From positions 18,803-61,293 of the forward strand of contig CAKKQZ010000013.1 in the NCBI GenBank assembly GCA_919902445.1: a stretch of DNA of 42,491 bases, written 5' to 3'. The notes beneath the pieces were generated by a model. That model made no database searches. It was not told where the DNA came from and saw only the letters and a program-made list of their open reading frames with translations. The position numbers and the translations under genes were made by a program. Of this stretch, positions 1 to 7,798 are shown in pieces; position 1 is the first letter of the stretch; each line of letters starts with the position of its first letter. The stretch comes from Omnitrophica bacterium GWA2_41_15. Its GTDB lineage: Bacteria > Omnitrophota > Gorgyraeia > Gygaellales > Profunditerraquicolaceae.

Positions 1-1
1 C

Positions 2-772
2 TTAGGCCGAAGCCATTACTGCTTCTGTTGCTTCTCTGTTGTATTCCTTCCCCCTAAAAAGATATTTAAAAATAATATTCCACTGGCCCCCCCTAAATTT
101 AGCGCAGAAGTAACTTGCGCTTAAAAGAAGGAAACAGGTTATCTTTGAGGGTATGTAATTGGCCATTCCGTCTATAATCGCAGAGGCCCTGCCAAAGCTT
201 GCAAATCTTTCATTTCTGTAGCCGACCATAGAATCCAGGGTATTAACGGCCTTGTAAACCCAAGCCAAAACAGGGCCGCCTAAAAATGCATAAAATAAGG
301 GTGAAACTATCCCATCCATGGTGCTTTCGGCAACCGTTTCCACTGTTGCCCTGATTATTTCCGGCTCACCCATGCCTTTAGTATCCCTGGCTACTATCAC
401 GGAGAGTTTTTTTCTTGCAAGCGGTATATCATTTTTACTTAATGCTTTATAAACATTTCCCGCTTCTTTAGCCAAGGATTTTACGGAAAGGGCAAAATAT
501 ATCAGCAATACATAAACAATAGAATGAAAGAGCGGATGGATTAATGCGCTCAATTTAAGAAGCCCCAAAATGCAAATAACAGTTGATAATACTACCAAAA
601 CAACGAGCAGTAAACCGGAGTGTGTTTTATTCAAGCGCTCATTATTCAAGTTTTTTTCTAGCCTCGCGATTAATCTCCCGATAATACGCACCGGATGCCA
701 GGCAAAGTTCGGGTCTCCTATAATCAGGTCAAGAAGATAAGCTAGAAATATAGCTGTTAGTTGAAAGGTCAT
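2..772 (-). CDS. cbiB: Adenosylcobinamide-phosphate synthase CbiB/CobD, C-terminally short
   Basis: Inner-membrane enzyme that joins adenosylcobyrate to (R)-1-aminopropan-2-ol phosphate to give adenosylcobinamide phosphate. Seen: several hydrophobic membrane segments, the N-terminal DLIIGDP and HPVRIIGRLI motifs, and the conserved central block GMGEPEIIRATVETVAEST followed by DGIVSPLFYA. The ATG overlaps the cobQ stop as ATGA, so it is the last visible gene of the cobalamin operon. The reading frame ends in TAA at positions 2-4 after 256 residues, while family members usually have about 300-320. The region where a SPNAG-like motif is expected is diverged (EYNREATEAVMASA). A one-base shift would continue the frame, so this may be a frameshift or a real truncation. 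Family assignment is firm; intactness is doubtful. Confidence 0.85.
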   Translation of the reverse strand: MTFQLTAIFLAYLLDLIIGDPNFAWHPVRIIGRLIARLEKNLNNERLNKTHSGLLLVVLVVLSTVICILGLLKLSALIHPLFHSIVYVLLIYFALSVKSLAKEAGNVYKALSKNDIPLARKKLSVIVARDTKGMGEPEIIRATVETVAESTMDGIVSPLFYAFLGGPVLAWVYKAVNTLDSMVGYRNERFASFGRASAIIDGMANYIPSKITCFLLLSASYFCAKFRGGQWNIIFKYLFRGKEYNREATEAVMASA

Positions 773-2280
773 AGTTTAAGGCCCATCATTTTATAAAGCA
801 TGCGTATGTCAATATTTTCCCGTATCAGTTGCGCCAGTTTATCAAATTCCTTATCAAGGTTAAAGGCTGCATATGCATTTGATATGGGGAGGCCTTTTCG
901 TAAGCGTATGCGGTTTAAAAACTTTTTTCTGAAGCGGCCCTCGTCAAATACCCCGTGAATATATGTTCCCCAGGACCTTCCTTTATTCTCTATTGTTCCG
1001 TCAAAATATTCAATGGTTTTACCTGCCTTCCGGGTTATCTTAAAAACAGGGTTAAGTTGAGAGGGTTCGCAGCTGTGCCCATGGTGTATCTCATAACCGG
1101 AAACACTCAATCCGGAGCTTAATTCTTCTCCCTTAACTTGTGCAAGGGTCTTTTCTTTTTCAAGGTAGGTTATAATTGGAAGCACCCCAAGCCCATCAGT
1201 CTCCTTTTTTCTTGATTCTATACCAAAGGCATCATATATTTTTTTTCCCAGCATCTGATAGCCGCCGCATATCCCGATTAAGACAGTTGTAAGTCGTGAG
1301 TGATAAGTAGTAAGAATTTTATCAGCCAAACCAGACCTTTTTAACCAGGCCAGGTCTGCTATGGTATTTTTTGAACCCGGGAGTATAATTACATCCGGAG
1401 AGCCTAATCCTTCCGGAGCAGAAACGTACTTCAGGCTTACCCCCCTTTCTCTTTCCAGGGGATCAAAATCAGTGAAGTTTGATATGTGCGGAAGTTTTAT
1501 CACTGCTACATTAAGCCCTCGTCCTCTGTTTCCTGTCTTCTCTACCCGGCTCTCTAAAGACAAGGAGTCTTCTTCCGGTATTTTTATCTCTTTAAAATAC
1601 GGAATAATTCCTAAAACCCTCTTTTTCGTTTTTTTCTGCAAAAAATCAATTCCCTCTTTTAATAAGTATTTATCCCCGCGGAATTTATTTATGATAAAGC
1701 CTTTTATCCTCTCTCGCTCTTTTTTTTCAAGTAGCTCAAGGGTGCCTATTAATGAGGCAAATACTCCACCCTTATCAATGTCTCCTACGAGGATAACCTG
1801 AGCCTTTGCGTACTCCGCCATCTTCATATTTACGATATCATGCCTTTTTAGGTTAATCTCTGCAGGGCTGCCCGCCCCTTCCATAACAATTATGTCATAT
1901 TCTTTACTTAGCCGGTCAAATGAATCCTTCACCTCAAAAAATAATTTTTTCTTAAATTCTTTATCCTGATACTCCCTGGCAGTTTTATTCCCTATTGGTT
2001 TTCCCTGCACTATCACCTGCGCACCGATATCGGTAGTAGGTTTAAGAAGGACCGGGTTCATATCGGAATGCGCAGTTATACGGCAGGCCTGGGCCTGTGT
2101 AACCTGCGCCCTACCCATTTCTTCGCCTTCAGAAGTAACAAAGGAATTCAAAGACATATTCTGCGCTTTAAACGGGCAGACGCTAAAACCCTCTTGCAGG
2201 AGAATCCTGCATAACCCGGAAACAATCACGCTTTTTCCCACTCCCGAAGCTGTTCCGCAGACCTGTATCGCGGCTCTCAT
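769..2280 (-). CDS. cobQ: Cobyric acid synthase (glutamine-hydrolysing)
   Basis: CobQ/CbiP amidates carboxyl groups b, d, e and g of adenosylcobyrinate a,c-diamide using ATP and glutamine. Seen: an N-terminal dethiobiotin-synthetase-like ATPase domain with GTASGVGKS at residues 9-17 and KAQNMSLNS near 38-46, then a class I glutamine amidotransferase domain with the nucleophile Cys338 (GICGGYQMLG) and a catalytic His near 442 (GTYIHGVFDEG). Length 503 is normal for the family. It overlaps the cobD stop by 4 bases and the cbiB start by 4 bases, which suggests translational coupling. Its presence means the operon handles the corrin side chains and not only salvage of cobinamide. Confidence 0.96.
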   Translation of the reverse strand: MRAAIQVCGTASGVGKSVIVSGLCRILLQEGFSVCPFKAQNMSLNSFVTSEGEEMGRAQVTQAQACRITAHSDMNPVLLKPTTDIGAQVIVQGKPIGNKTAREYQDKEFKKKLFFEVKDSFDRLSKEYDIIVMEGAGSPAEINLKRHDIVNMKMAEYAKAQVILVGDIDKGGVFASLIGTLELLEKKERERIKGFIINKFRGDKYLLKEGIDFLQKKTKKRVLGIIPYFKEIKIPEEDSLSLESRVEKTGNRGRGLNVAVIKLPHISNFTDFDPLERERGVSLKYVSAPEGLGSPDVIILPGSKNTIADLAWLKRSGLADKILTTYHSRLTTVLIGICGGYQMLGKKIYDAFGIESRKKETDGLGVLPIITYLEKEKTLAQVKGEELSSGLSVSGYEIHHGHSCEPSQLNPVFKITRKAGKTIEYFDGTIENKGRSWGTYIHGVFDEGRFRKKFLNRIRLRKGLPISNAYAAFNLDKEFDKLAQLIRENIDIRMLYKMMGLKL

Positions 2281-3356
2281 TGGAAGGCCTTCCTAAGGTG
2301 TTTAATTAAATAAAGATTATCCCCTCTTCTTTTTACGGCGACCCTGAAGAATTTATTGTCTAACCCTCTAAAATTACTGCAATCGCGGATAAGGATACCA
2401 GATTTAAGCAGGCGCAAGAAAAGTTTTCCTGAATCGAGCTTACCGCTACATATTTTGCAAAAGATAAAGTTTGCACTCGGGTAATAAGGCATTAGCCCGT
2501 TTATCCTCTTTAAATTATTAAACAAAAAATCTTTTTCCTTAAGCAGGTATCTTTTGGTTTTTTCAATAAACTTCCGGTCTTTTAAGCCCTTTGCCACAAT
2601 CTCTTGAGCGAGAGAATTTACCGACCAGGATACCTGAAATGAGGCTATCCTTTTGATTGTTTTTTTCCCCCCTACCAGATAGCCTACCCTTAAACCCGGG
2701 AGGCTGAAAAACTTGGTAAAACTCCTTAAAATCAAAAGATAATCTTTTTTTACCGACTCTTTCAGCAGGGAAGATTCCTTTTCCTTATCCACAAAATCCA
2801 TGAATACCTCATCTATAAGAAGGTATACCTTATTATCCTCGCAGGCCTTGGCCAGTTTTAAAAGGCCCTCTTTTTTCAATAAATGACCCGTGGGATTATT
2901 CGGATTGCAGAGTATAATCAGGTCTACTTTCGGCAGATATGAAATTATTTTGTCAAGGTCAATACGAAAACCCTCTTTTTTACCTGAAAAAAGAAAATAC
3001 GGCTTTGCCCCGGAAGCCTTTACGCTAAACTCATATTCTGAAAAGGCCGGTTGGTATGTAAGTACGCGCGAACATGCAAGTGAACGAGGAACCAGATGTA
3101 TCAGTTCGTTTGAGCCATTTCCAAGAAGGAGATTATCTTTGTCAATGCCCCAATACCCGGACAGGGCTTTTCTGGCAGACCTGCATTGAGGATCAGGATA
3201 TTGGGTAAGTGAATTGAGGTTACGATTGAGAATATTTTTTATCCCAGGGCTTATCCCTAAAGGATTAATATTATTGCTGAAATCAATAATCCTATCCTCC
3301 CTGATTTTATACTTATCTATGACCTCCTTAATATTTCCTCCGTGGGCCGGTAACAT
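2277..3356 (-). CDS. cobD: L-threonine-O-3-phosphate decarboxylase (CobD-type, HisC-like PLP enzyme)
   Basis: PLP enzyme that makes (R)-1-aminopropan-2-ol phosphate, the linker used by CbiB. Seen: the HGGNI start typical of CobD, DFSNNINPLG, the substrate/PLP motif NPNNPTG, an Asp in LLIDEVF, and the PLP-lysine motif RSFTKFFSLPGLR. I start it at the ATG at 3356 (MLPAHGG), one base after the cobS stop, with an AAAGG upstream; an in-frame ATG at 3383 would add nine residues and overlap cobS by 26 bases. Gives 359 residues, normal. HisC is the close alternative family, but the N-terminal motif and the operon favour CobD. Confidence 0.9.
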   Translation of the reverse strand: MLPAHGGNIKEVIDKYKIREDRIIDFSNNINPLGISPGIKNILNRNLNSLTQYPDPQCRSARKALSGYWGIDKDNLLLGNGSNELIHLVPRSLACSRVLTYQPAFSEYEFSVKASGAKPYFLFSGKKEGFRIDLDKIISYLPKVDLIILCNPNNPTGHLLKKEGLLKLAKACEDNKVYLLIDEVFMDFVDKEKESSLLKESVKKDYLLILRSFTKFFSLPGLRVGYLVGGKKTIKRIASFQVSWSVNSLAQEIVAKGLKDRKFIEKTKRYLLKEKDFLFNNLKRINGLMPYYPSANFIFCKICSGKLDSGKLFLRLLKSGILIRDCSNFRGLDNKFFRVAVKRRGDNLYLIKHLRKAFQ

Positions 3357-3357
3357 T

Positions 3358-4104
3358 CTAAAGATATACCTTTGATAAAACAACTATTGATAATAAAATA
3401 AGCGCCTCGTTTAATTCGGATAAAGCGCCAAGTGAGTCTCCGGTTAAACCGCCAATTTTACTCTTTACCCAAAAAGAAGCGAAAAAAGTAAAAGCGATTG
3501 TAAAGAAGAGTATCGCCAGGCTCATAATCCTGAAACTAAACATTAAGATAATCAGGGTGATTGCCGTGGAAAAGAAAAAATTCTTGAGGCTCTTTTCCTG
3601 AAAAAATACCACGGCCTTTCCTTCGCTTCGCGCATAAGGAAAAAAAGTTATGGCTAAGCTCATGCTATACCTAGAAAGCAAGGCCATTAAAACAAGGGAA
3701 AAATGCCTTAATTCATGAGGTATTGAAGAAAGGAGCGCCAGCTTAAATAAAATAATGGCTACAATAGCCAGGATTCCAAAAGTGCCCAGATGGACCTCTC
3801 GCATTATGCTTAGCATCTCTTCTTTAGTCTTACCGCTGAATAATGCATCGCAGGAATCTGCTAATCCGTCGATATGCATTGCCCCGGTTATGATAAGGAG
3901 TGTAAATATCAGTATTAAGTTAGTTAAAAGAGGCGGCAATACCAAAGATAAAATCTTATCCAAGGCAATAAGCCCTATGCCCAGCAAGGCTCCTACTACG
4001 GGAAAATAAAGGGAAGATTCGCCTAATTTCCTGGTATCTTGCGAAGATTCATTTTTAATTCGCAGAACCGTAAGAAACTGTATTGCGCTGGTTAATCCGT
4101 TCAT
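3358..4104 (-). CDS. cobS: Adenosylcobinamide-GDP ribazoletransferase (cobalamin synthase)
   Basis: Integral membrane enzyme that joins adenosylcobinamide-GDP to alpha-ribazole (phosphate), closing the nucleotide loop. Seen: N-terminal SAIQFLTVLRI, the family signature HIDGLADSCDALFSGKTKEE followed by MREVHLGTFG, and multiple hydrophobic helices through the C-terminal half; 248 residues, normal length. Its ATG overlaps the TGA of cobT (ATGA at 4101-4104). It sits beside cobT and cobU, the enzymes that supply its two substrates. Confidence 0.96.
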   Translation of the reverse strand: MNGLTSAIQFLTVLRIKNESSQDTRKLGESSLYFPVVGALLGIGLIALDKILSLVLPPLLTNLILIFTLLIITGAMHIDGLADSCDALFSGKTKEEMLSIMREVHLGTFGILAIVAIILFKLALLSSIPHELRHFSLVLMALLSRYSMSLAITFFPYARSEGKAVVFFQEKSLKNFFFSTAITLIILMFSFRIMSLAILFFTIAFTFFASFWVKSKIGGLTGDSLGALSELNEALILLSIVVLSKVYL

Positions 4105-5171
4105 GCTATCTCGTTTTTTAAAGAAACACTCGCTGATTTAAAGGTGGCCATTTGCGTCAATATCTTTATTGATGCTTCAGCCAGGCCAATACCTAAGCAT
4201 GCCCCTGTTCCTTCTCCCAGGCGCATCCTTAAATCCAAAAGCGGATTTAAGCCGAGGTAGTCCAGGATAATTCCGTGGCCTGATTCCTGGGAGCGGTGGC
4301 TGGCTATGCAATAGTTTATTACCTTTGGCTCTATTTTGCAGGCTAAAAGGCATGCTGCTGTGGAGATGAAACCGTCAATTACCACCGGGATTCTTTTTGC
4401 CGAAGCTCCGAGGATTACTCCGGTAAGCCCCCCTATCTCAAAACCACCTACCTTAGATAACACATCAATAGGGTCATTAGCATCAGGTTTATTGATTTCT
4501 AACGCTCTTTTAATTACTTTAATTTTATTGGCAAGTTGCGTGTCGTCTATCCCCGTTCCCCTTCCAGTTAATTCTTCGACAGACTTACCTATAATAGCCG
4601 CAGCAATAGCGCTGGAAGCGGTTGTATTACCTATTCCCATATCTCCTGTGCCGACGATATCGCAGCCCTGCAAAAATTCCTCTTCAATTAATCCTATTCC
4701 CGTCTCGATGGCTTTTATCGCTTCATCATTGCTCATCGCAGGGCTTTTAACAAAATTCTTTGTCCCTAAATTTATTTTCCTGTCTTTAAAATTTTTTATT
4801 GCCGAAGGATCAATTTTTTCTGCTACCCCCATATCCACTACTATCACCTTAGCGCCAATGTGTTTGGCCAGGACATTTATAGCTGCGCCCCCTCGGATAA
4901 AATTATAAACCATCTGTGCGGTTACTTCTTTTGGGAAGGCGCTTATCTTCTCTTCGGTAACCCCGTGGTCCGCAGCCAGAGTAAAAATCACCTTGTTTTT
5001 TAGTTGTGGCTCAACCTTTTCGCTTATTGCGACAATCTGTTTGGCTAACTCTTCCAGGCGGCCAAGGCTTCCCTGGGGCTTAGTAAGAAAATCAAGCCTT
5101 ATTTGAGTTTCGCGTAAAATAGCGCTGTCTAAATCTTCGATGCTTTTAATGGTTTCCTGAAGCCTATTCAT
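4101..5171 (-). CDS. cobT: Nicotinate-nucleotide:dimethylbenzimidazole phosphoribosyltransferase
   Basis: CobT activates the lower-ligand base by making alpha-ribazole phosphate from nicotinate mononucleotide. Seen: TKPQGSLGRLEELA near residue 30, the AADHGVTEEKISAFP block, the GTGDMGIGNTT block, and the C-terminal RLGEGTGA motif with the expected catalytic base Glu320. Length 356 is typical. It overlaps cobU by 8 bases and cobS by 4. No gene for making dimethylbenzimidazole is visible here, so the identity of the lower ligand cannot be told from this window. Confidence 0.97.
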   Translation of the reverse strand: MNRLQETIKSIEDLDSAILRETQIRLDFLTKPQGSLGRLEELAKQIVAISEKVEPQLKNKVIFTLAADHGVTEEKISAFPKEVTAQMVYNFIRGGAAINVLAKHIGAKVIVVDMGVAEKIDPSAIKNFKDRKINLGTKNFVKSPAMSNDEAIKAIETGIGLIEEEFLQGCDIVGTGDMGIGNTTASSAIAAAIIGKSVEELTGRGTGIDDTQLANKIKVIKRALEINKPDANDPIDVLSKVGGFEIGGLTGVILGASAKRIPVVIDGFISTAACLLACKIEPKVINYCIASHRSQESGHGIILDYLGLNPLLDLRMRLGEGTGACLGIGLAEASIKILTQMATFKSASVSLKNEIA

Positions 5172-5697
5172 TATCCGCTCCTTTTAGCTTAAGAGGAAGG
5201 CCGGAAACTATAAGATAAACTTCATCCGAAGCCGCAGCAATAGACTGATTTATTTTTCCTGCTAAATCTCTGAACCTTCTTGCTAACGGATTATCCGGAA
5301 CAATCCCCATCCCAACCTCATTTGAAACAATCAAGGTGTTAAAGTTAGAATTTCTTATGGTCCTTAACACTGAATTAACTTCGCTTTGAATAGAATAATC
5401 GGATCTTCCTTTTAAGAGGAGGTTTGAAATAAAAATAGTCATGCAATCAATAATTATTAAATCTGTTTTTTTAGAAATTCTTTTGACTAAAAAAGATAAC
5501 TTTACCGGCTCTTCAATTGTTTTCCAGCGGGATGGTCTATTTTTGCGGTGCAATTTTATTCTTTTACGCATTTCATTATCAGAGGGTGCGGCAGTTGCGA
5601 TGAATAAGAGCGAGCTTGCTGATTTCTGCGCTAATTTTAAAGCGAATCGACTTTTTCCGCTTCGAGCGCCTCCCAGTATAAGAGTAATTTTACCCAT
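5164..5697 (-). CDS. cobU: Adenosylcobinamide kinase / adenosylcobinamide-phosphate guanylyltransferase
   Basis: Bifunctional enzyme that phosphorylates adenosylcobinamide and transfers GMP to make adenosylcobinamide-GDP, the substrate of CobS. Seen: P-loop GGARSGKS at residues 9-16, the IIDCMTIFISNLL block, and the C-terminal VSNEVGMGIVP, NPLARRFRDLAGKINQ and SGLPLKLK segments typical of CobU. Length 177 is normal. It begins 4 bases after the cobC stop and overlaps cobT by 8 bases. Confidence 0.96.
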   Translation of the reverse strand: MGKITLILGGARSGKSRFALKLAQKSASSLLFIATAAPSDNEMRKRIKLHRKNRPSRWKTIEEPVKLSFLVKRISKKTDLIIIDCMTIFISNLLLKGRSDYSIQSEVNSVLRTIRNSNFNTLIVSNEVGMGIVPDNPLARRFRDLAGKINQSIAAASDEVYLIVSGLPLKLKGADNE

Positions 5698-5701
5698 AAA
5701 T

Positions 5702-6283
5702 TTACTGATTAAATAGTTTTAAATCCGGCCTGCCACTATCAAATTCAATTACGCTAAAGGTAGCGGTCTTCGGTATGTACGCCCAGAAATCATTGCTCTT
5801 CAAAAGGGTGTTTATGAAAATACTTATTGCCCCGCCGTGAGAAACAACGGCTATTGTTTTATTTTTATTGAAGGCAATAACCTTTTTAAACGCCCTCCCT
5901 ATCCTCTTTTTGAAAGTTTTAAAATTTTCTCCTTTAGGAATGGGGAACTTATAAGGATTGTCCAGCCATTTTTTGTATTCATAAGGATATTTTTTTGTAA
6001 TTTGTTTGTAGGTTAACCCTTCAAATATCCCAAAGTCCATCTCCTGAAGGCCTGGGATCCTTTTAATGCCAATTTTGCCGAAGACTATCCTTGCGGTTTG
6101 CGCGGTTCGTTTCATATCGCTTGAGAAAATCTTATTAATAGAAATTTTTTTTAAACGGCTGCGCAGCGCAATGGCTTGTTTAACTCCAGTCCTGCTTAAG
6201 GAAATATCATTGCGCCCGCAGTACTTTTTTTGGCGATTCCAGCTTGTTTCGGCATGCCGAATTAATATTATCCTTATAGACAT
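5702..6283 (-). CDS. cobC: Histidine phosphatase, probable alpha-ribazole phosphatase
   Basis: Member of the phosphoglycerate-mutase-like superfamily. In a cobalamin operon its likely job is to remove the 5'-phosphate of alpha-ribazole phosphate. Seen: catalytic RHAETSWN near residues 9-16, the LQEMDFGIFEG block and the second histidine in VVSHGGAI. I start it at the ATG at 6283 (MSIRIILIRHAET), which gives 193 residues. An upstream in-frame GTG at 6346 lies inside the 5' arm of the riboswitch terminator hairpin, so it is rejected. No clear Shine-Dalgarno precedes the chosen ATG. Substrate is inferred from context; the superfamily is certain. Confidence 0.85.
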   Translation of the reverse strand: MSIRIILIRHAETSWNRQKKYCGRNDISLSRTGVKQAIALRSRLKKISINKIFSSDMKRTAQTARIVFGKIGIKRIPGLQEMDFGIFEGLTYKQITKKYPYEYKKWLDNPYKFPIPKGENFKTFKKRIGRAFKKVIAFNKNKTIAVVSHGGAISIFINTLLKSNDFWAYIPKTATFSVIEFDSGRPDLKLFNQ

Positions 6284-6298
6284 TTTAATTTGCGTAAA

Positions 6299-6340
6299 CA
6301 AAAAACCCCGAACATAGCTTGTTTTTGCTATTCTTCGGGG
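6299..6340 (-). terminator. Intrinsic terminator between cobalamin riboswitch and cobC
   Basis: On the minus strand CCCCGAA pairs with TTCGGGG and, inside it, ATAGC pairs with GCTAT, with an A-rich loop; the hairpin is followed at once by six T residues. It lies downstream of the riboswitch and 16 bases before the cobC ATG, so it is the likely expression platform by which B12 shuts off the whole operon through transcription termination. I did not find an obvious antiterminator pairing by eye. Confidence 0.85.
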
Positions 6341-6385
6341 CTGCACCCAAATATTGCTATGGCCCTATCCGCGAGGTAAGTTTTT

Positions 6386-6538
6386 GTATAGGCAGGTATT
6401 CTGACTTAGGGTTTTGCTTGCTTTTCTGCTCCTTCCCATCCCGATAAATTTCAGGACAGTGGAATAACGCAGTCTTTTATCCCCCTTACAGCGGCGGGAC
6501 CGCGGCTGATTCTCACAGCCTTCCCTTAACCTATACTA
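6386..6538 (-). promoter_or_regulatory. Cobalamin (B12) riboswitch
   Basis: Minus-strand aptamer with the recognisable conserved parts in order: AGGTTAAGGGAAG near its 5' end, then GTGAGAATCAGCCGCGG, TCCCGCCGCTGTAAGG (the B12-box region, with GCCGCTG where GCCACTG is usual), then CCACTGTCC, GGGATGGGAAGG, and the closing GTCAGAATACCTGCC. It sits between a good promoter and the cob genes with a terminator after it. The cob operon is therefore very likely repressed by adenosylcobalamin. Confidence 0.95.
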
Positions 6539-6553
6539 TCAATTGTCAACTTC

Positions 6554-6582
6554 AATTTATACCAAATTAACAGGGATGTCAA
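6554..6582 (-). promoter_or_regulatory. Predicted sigma-70-type promoter of the cob operon
   Basis: Minus strand shows a perfect -35 TTGACA (6577-6582) and a -10 region TATAAA (spacer 15) or TAAATT (spacer 17) within 6554-6561. The start point would fall around 6545-6550, just ahead of the riboswitch, which is where an aptamer leader should begin. Based on sequence match only. Confidence 0.7.
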
Positions 6583-6596
6583 GAAAAAAAATAATT

Positions 6597-7094
6597 TTAG
6601 GGATGATTTATTGCCTTCCAGCTAATTATTCCTAACCCGCATAAGGCCGCAACTATCAGGCCGGCTGCGATGACTCCGGCAATGATAGAAATAAATGCGT
6701 ACCTGAACCTGATTTTAAAAAGCGATGCCGCTATTACTCCGCTCCAGGCCCCTGTCATAGGCAGGGGGATAGCGACGAATATAGCCAGGCCCAAAGCTTC
6801 GTATTTCTGTATTGAATCGGAGTTTTTCCTGGTGCGTTCCTCTATCCAGTCAAAAAAGCGCGACCAGACCTTGAACTTGCGCAATCTGTTTGTGACCGGC
6901 TCAAAAAGAAAAAGAGCGGGCGCGACAAAGATACTGTTACCGATTATTGCAAGCATAAGGGCTTTTTGCAATGACATGCCGAATGATAACCCCAGCGGTA
7001 TCGCCCCCCTTAATTCCGAAATGGGGAGCGCGGCCGCAATCATTACCAAGTAATCTTTAGGTATATCTTTTAACCAGTCAATTATCATTTCCAT
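6597..7094 (-). CDS. Small integral membrane protein, COG2426 / 'small multi-drug export' family
   Basis: 165-residue membrane protein. Seen: the family motif SELRGAIPLGL near residues 26-36, a second conserved block PLPMTGAWSG, and about four hydrophobic helices separated by a charged loop (RLRKFKVWSRFFDWIEERTRKN). The family carries a drug-export name in databases, but the transport function is weakly established, so I treat substrate as unknown. It lies after pcm, separated by a 59-base GGGACACCC repeat element that directly abuts its start. Its own promoter was not identified; read-through from the upstream operon is possible. Confidence 0.85.
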   Translation of the reverse strand: MEMIIDWLKDIPKDYLVMIAAALPISELRGAIPLGLSFGMSLQKALMLAIIGNSIFVAPALFLFEPVTNRLRKFKVWSRFFDWIEERTRKNSDSIQKYEALGLAIFVAIPLPMTGAWSGVIAASLFKIRFRYAFISIIAGVIAAGLIVAALCGLGIISWKAINHP

Positions 7095-7100
7095 CTTGTT

Positions 7101-7159
7101 AGGGACACCCTTAGCTTTAGTTTCAAGGGTGTCCCTGCTTTGGCTTAAAGGGTGTCCCT
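7101..7159. repeat. 59-base tripartite palindromic repeat, copy 1
   Basis: Built as AGGGACACCCTT, 12-base spacer, AAGGGTGTCCCT, 11-base spacer, AAGGGTGTCCCT. The reverse complement has the same 12-11-12-12-12 layout as the copy at 13812-13870, with similar spacers. It fills the gap between pcm and the small membrane protein, and pcm's last codons and stop lie inside it. Confidence 0.9.
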
Positions 7160-7798
7160 GTCTTTGCAGGCGTATTTGCCCAGAAGCGGCACGAATACGC
7201 AGTTACAGATTTCGCTAGATTCTAATTTACCCTTTGTTTTCTCGGCTAAAGTTAATAGCTGGATAGAGTTTTCTCCCAAGGGAAGCATAATCTTGCCGCC
7301 TTCTTTTAATTGTTCGCTCAAAGGCAGAGGTATTCTTGGGGCTGCTGCCGTAATAATAATCCTGTCAAAAGGCGCTTCTTCCGGCCAACCAAGAGTTCCG
7401 TCTGCGCACCTTAGTTTAATATTTTCATAGCCCATGGCTTTAAGCTTCTCTTCGGTTTTTTTTGCCAGGATTTCCAATCTTTCTATACTGTAAACTTCTT
7501 TAGCCAGTTGCGAAAGTATTGCAGTTTGATATCCTGAGCCGGTACCTATCTCCAAAACTTTTTCTTCCCCGGTTAAACCTAAGTATTCTGTCATAAGGGC
7601 AACAATATAAGGCTGGGATATGGTTTGTCCTTCTCCTATCGGCAGCGGATAATCAGCGTAAGCGCTGGCAGCTAATTCTTGAGGCACGAATTTATGCCTC
7701 TCTATTTTGCGGAATGCTTCAAGGACCCGGTAGTTTTTTATGCCGCGGGGTATAAGTTGCTCTTCCACCATCCTCTTTCTTAATACTTCAAAGTCCAT
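7145..7798 (-). CDS. pcm: Protein-L-isoaspartate O-methyltransferase
   Basis: Repairs isoaspartyl damage in proteins using S-adenosylmethionine. Seen: an N-terminal VEEQLIPRGI block, the substrate-side motif PIGEGQTISQPYIVA, the SAM-binding motif VLEIGTGSGYQTAIL at about residues 81-95, then FDRIIITAAAPRIP and LKEGGKIMLPLG. Length 217 is normal. It overlaps the upstream glycosyltransferase by 19 bases. The last residues (KDRDTL) are encoded within the 59-base GGGACACCC repeat, so that repeat now supplies its C-terminus and stop codon. Confidence 0.95.
   Translation of the reverse strand: MDFEVLRKRMVEEQLIPRGIKNYRVLEAFRKIERHKFVPQELAASAYADYPLPIGEGQTISQPYIVALMTEYLGLTGEEKVLEIGTGSGYQTAILSQLAKEVYSIERLEILAKKTEEKLKAMGYENIKLRCADGTLGWPEEAPFDRIIITAAAPRIPLPLSEQLKEGGKIMLPLGENSIQLLTLAEKTKGKLESSEICNCVFVPLLGKYACKDRDTL

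Noticed and set aside
2277-3383. cobD gene as histidinol-phosphate aminotransferase (hisC)
   Set aside because: The fold is shared, but the N-terminal HGGNI motif and the position between cobS and cobQ under a B12 riboswitch fit CobD better.
6284-6346. Longer cobC starting from the GTG at 6346
   Set aside because: The extension would be translated through the riboswitch terminator hairpin and its T-tract, and the histidine-phosphatase fold begins at the ATG at 6283.
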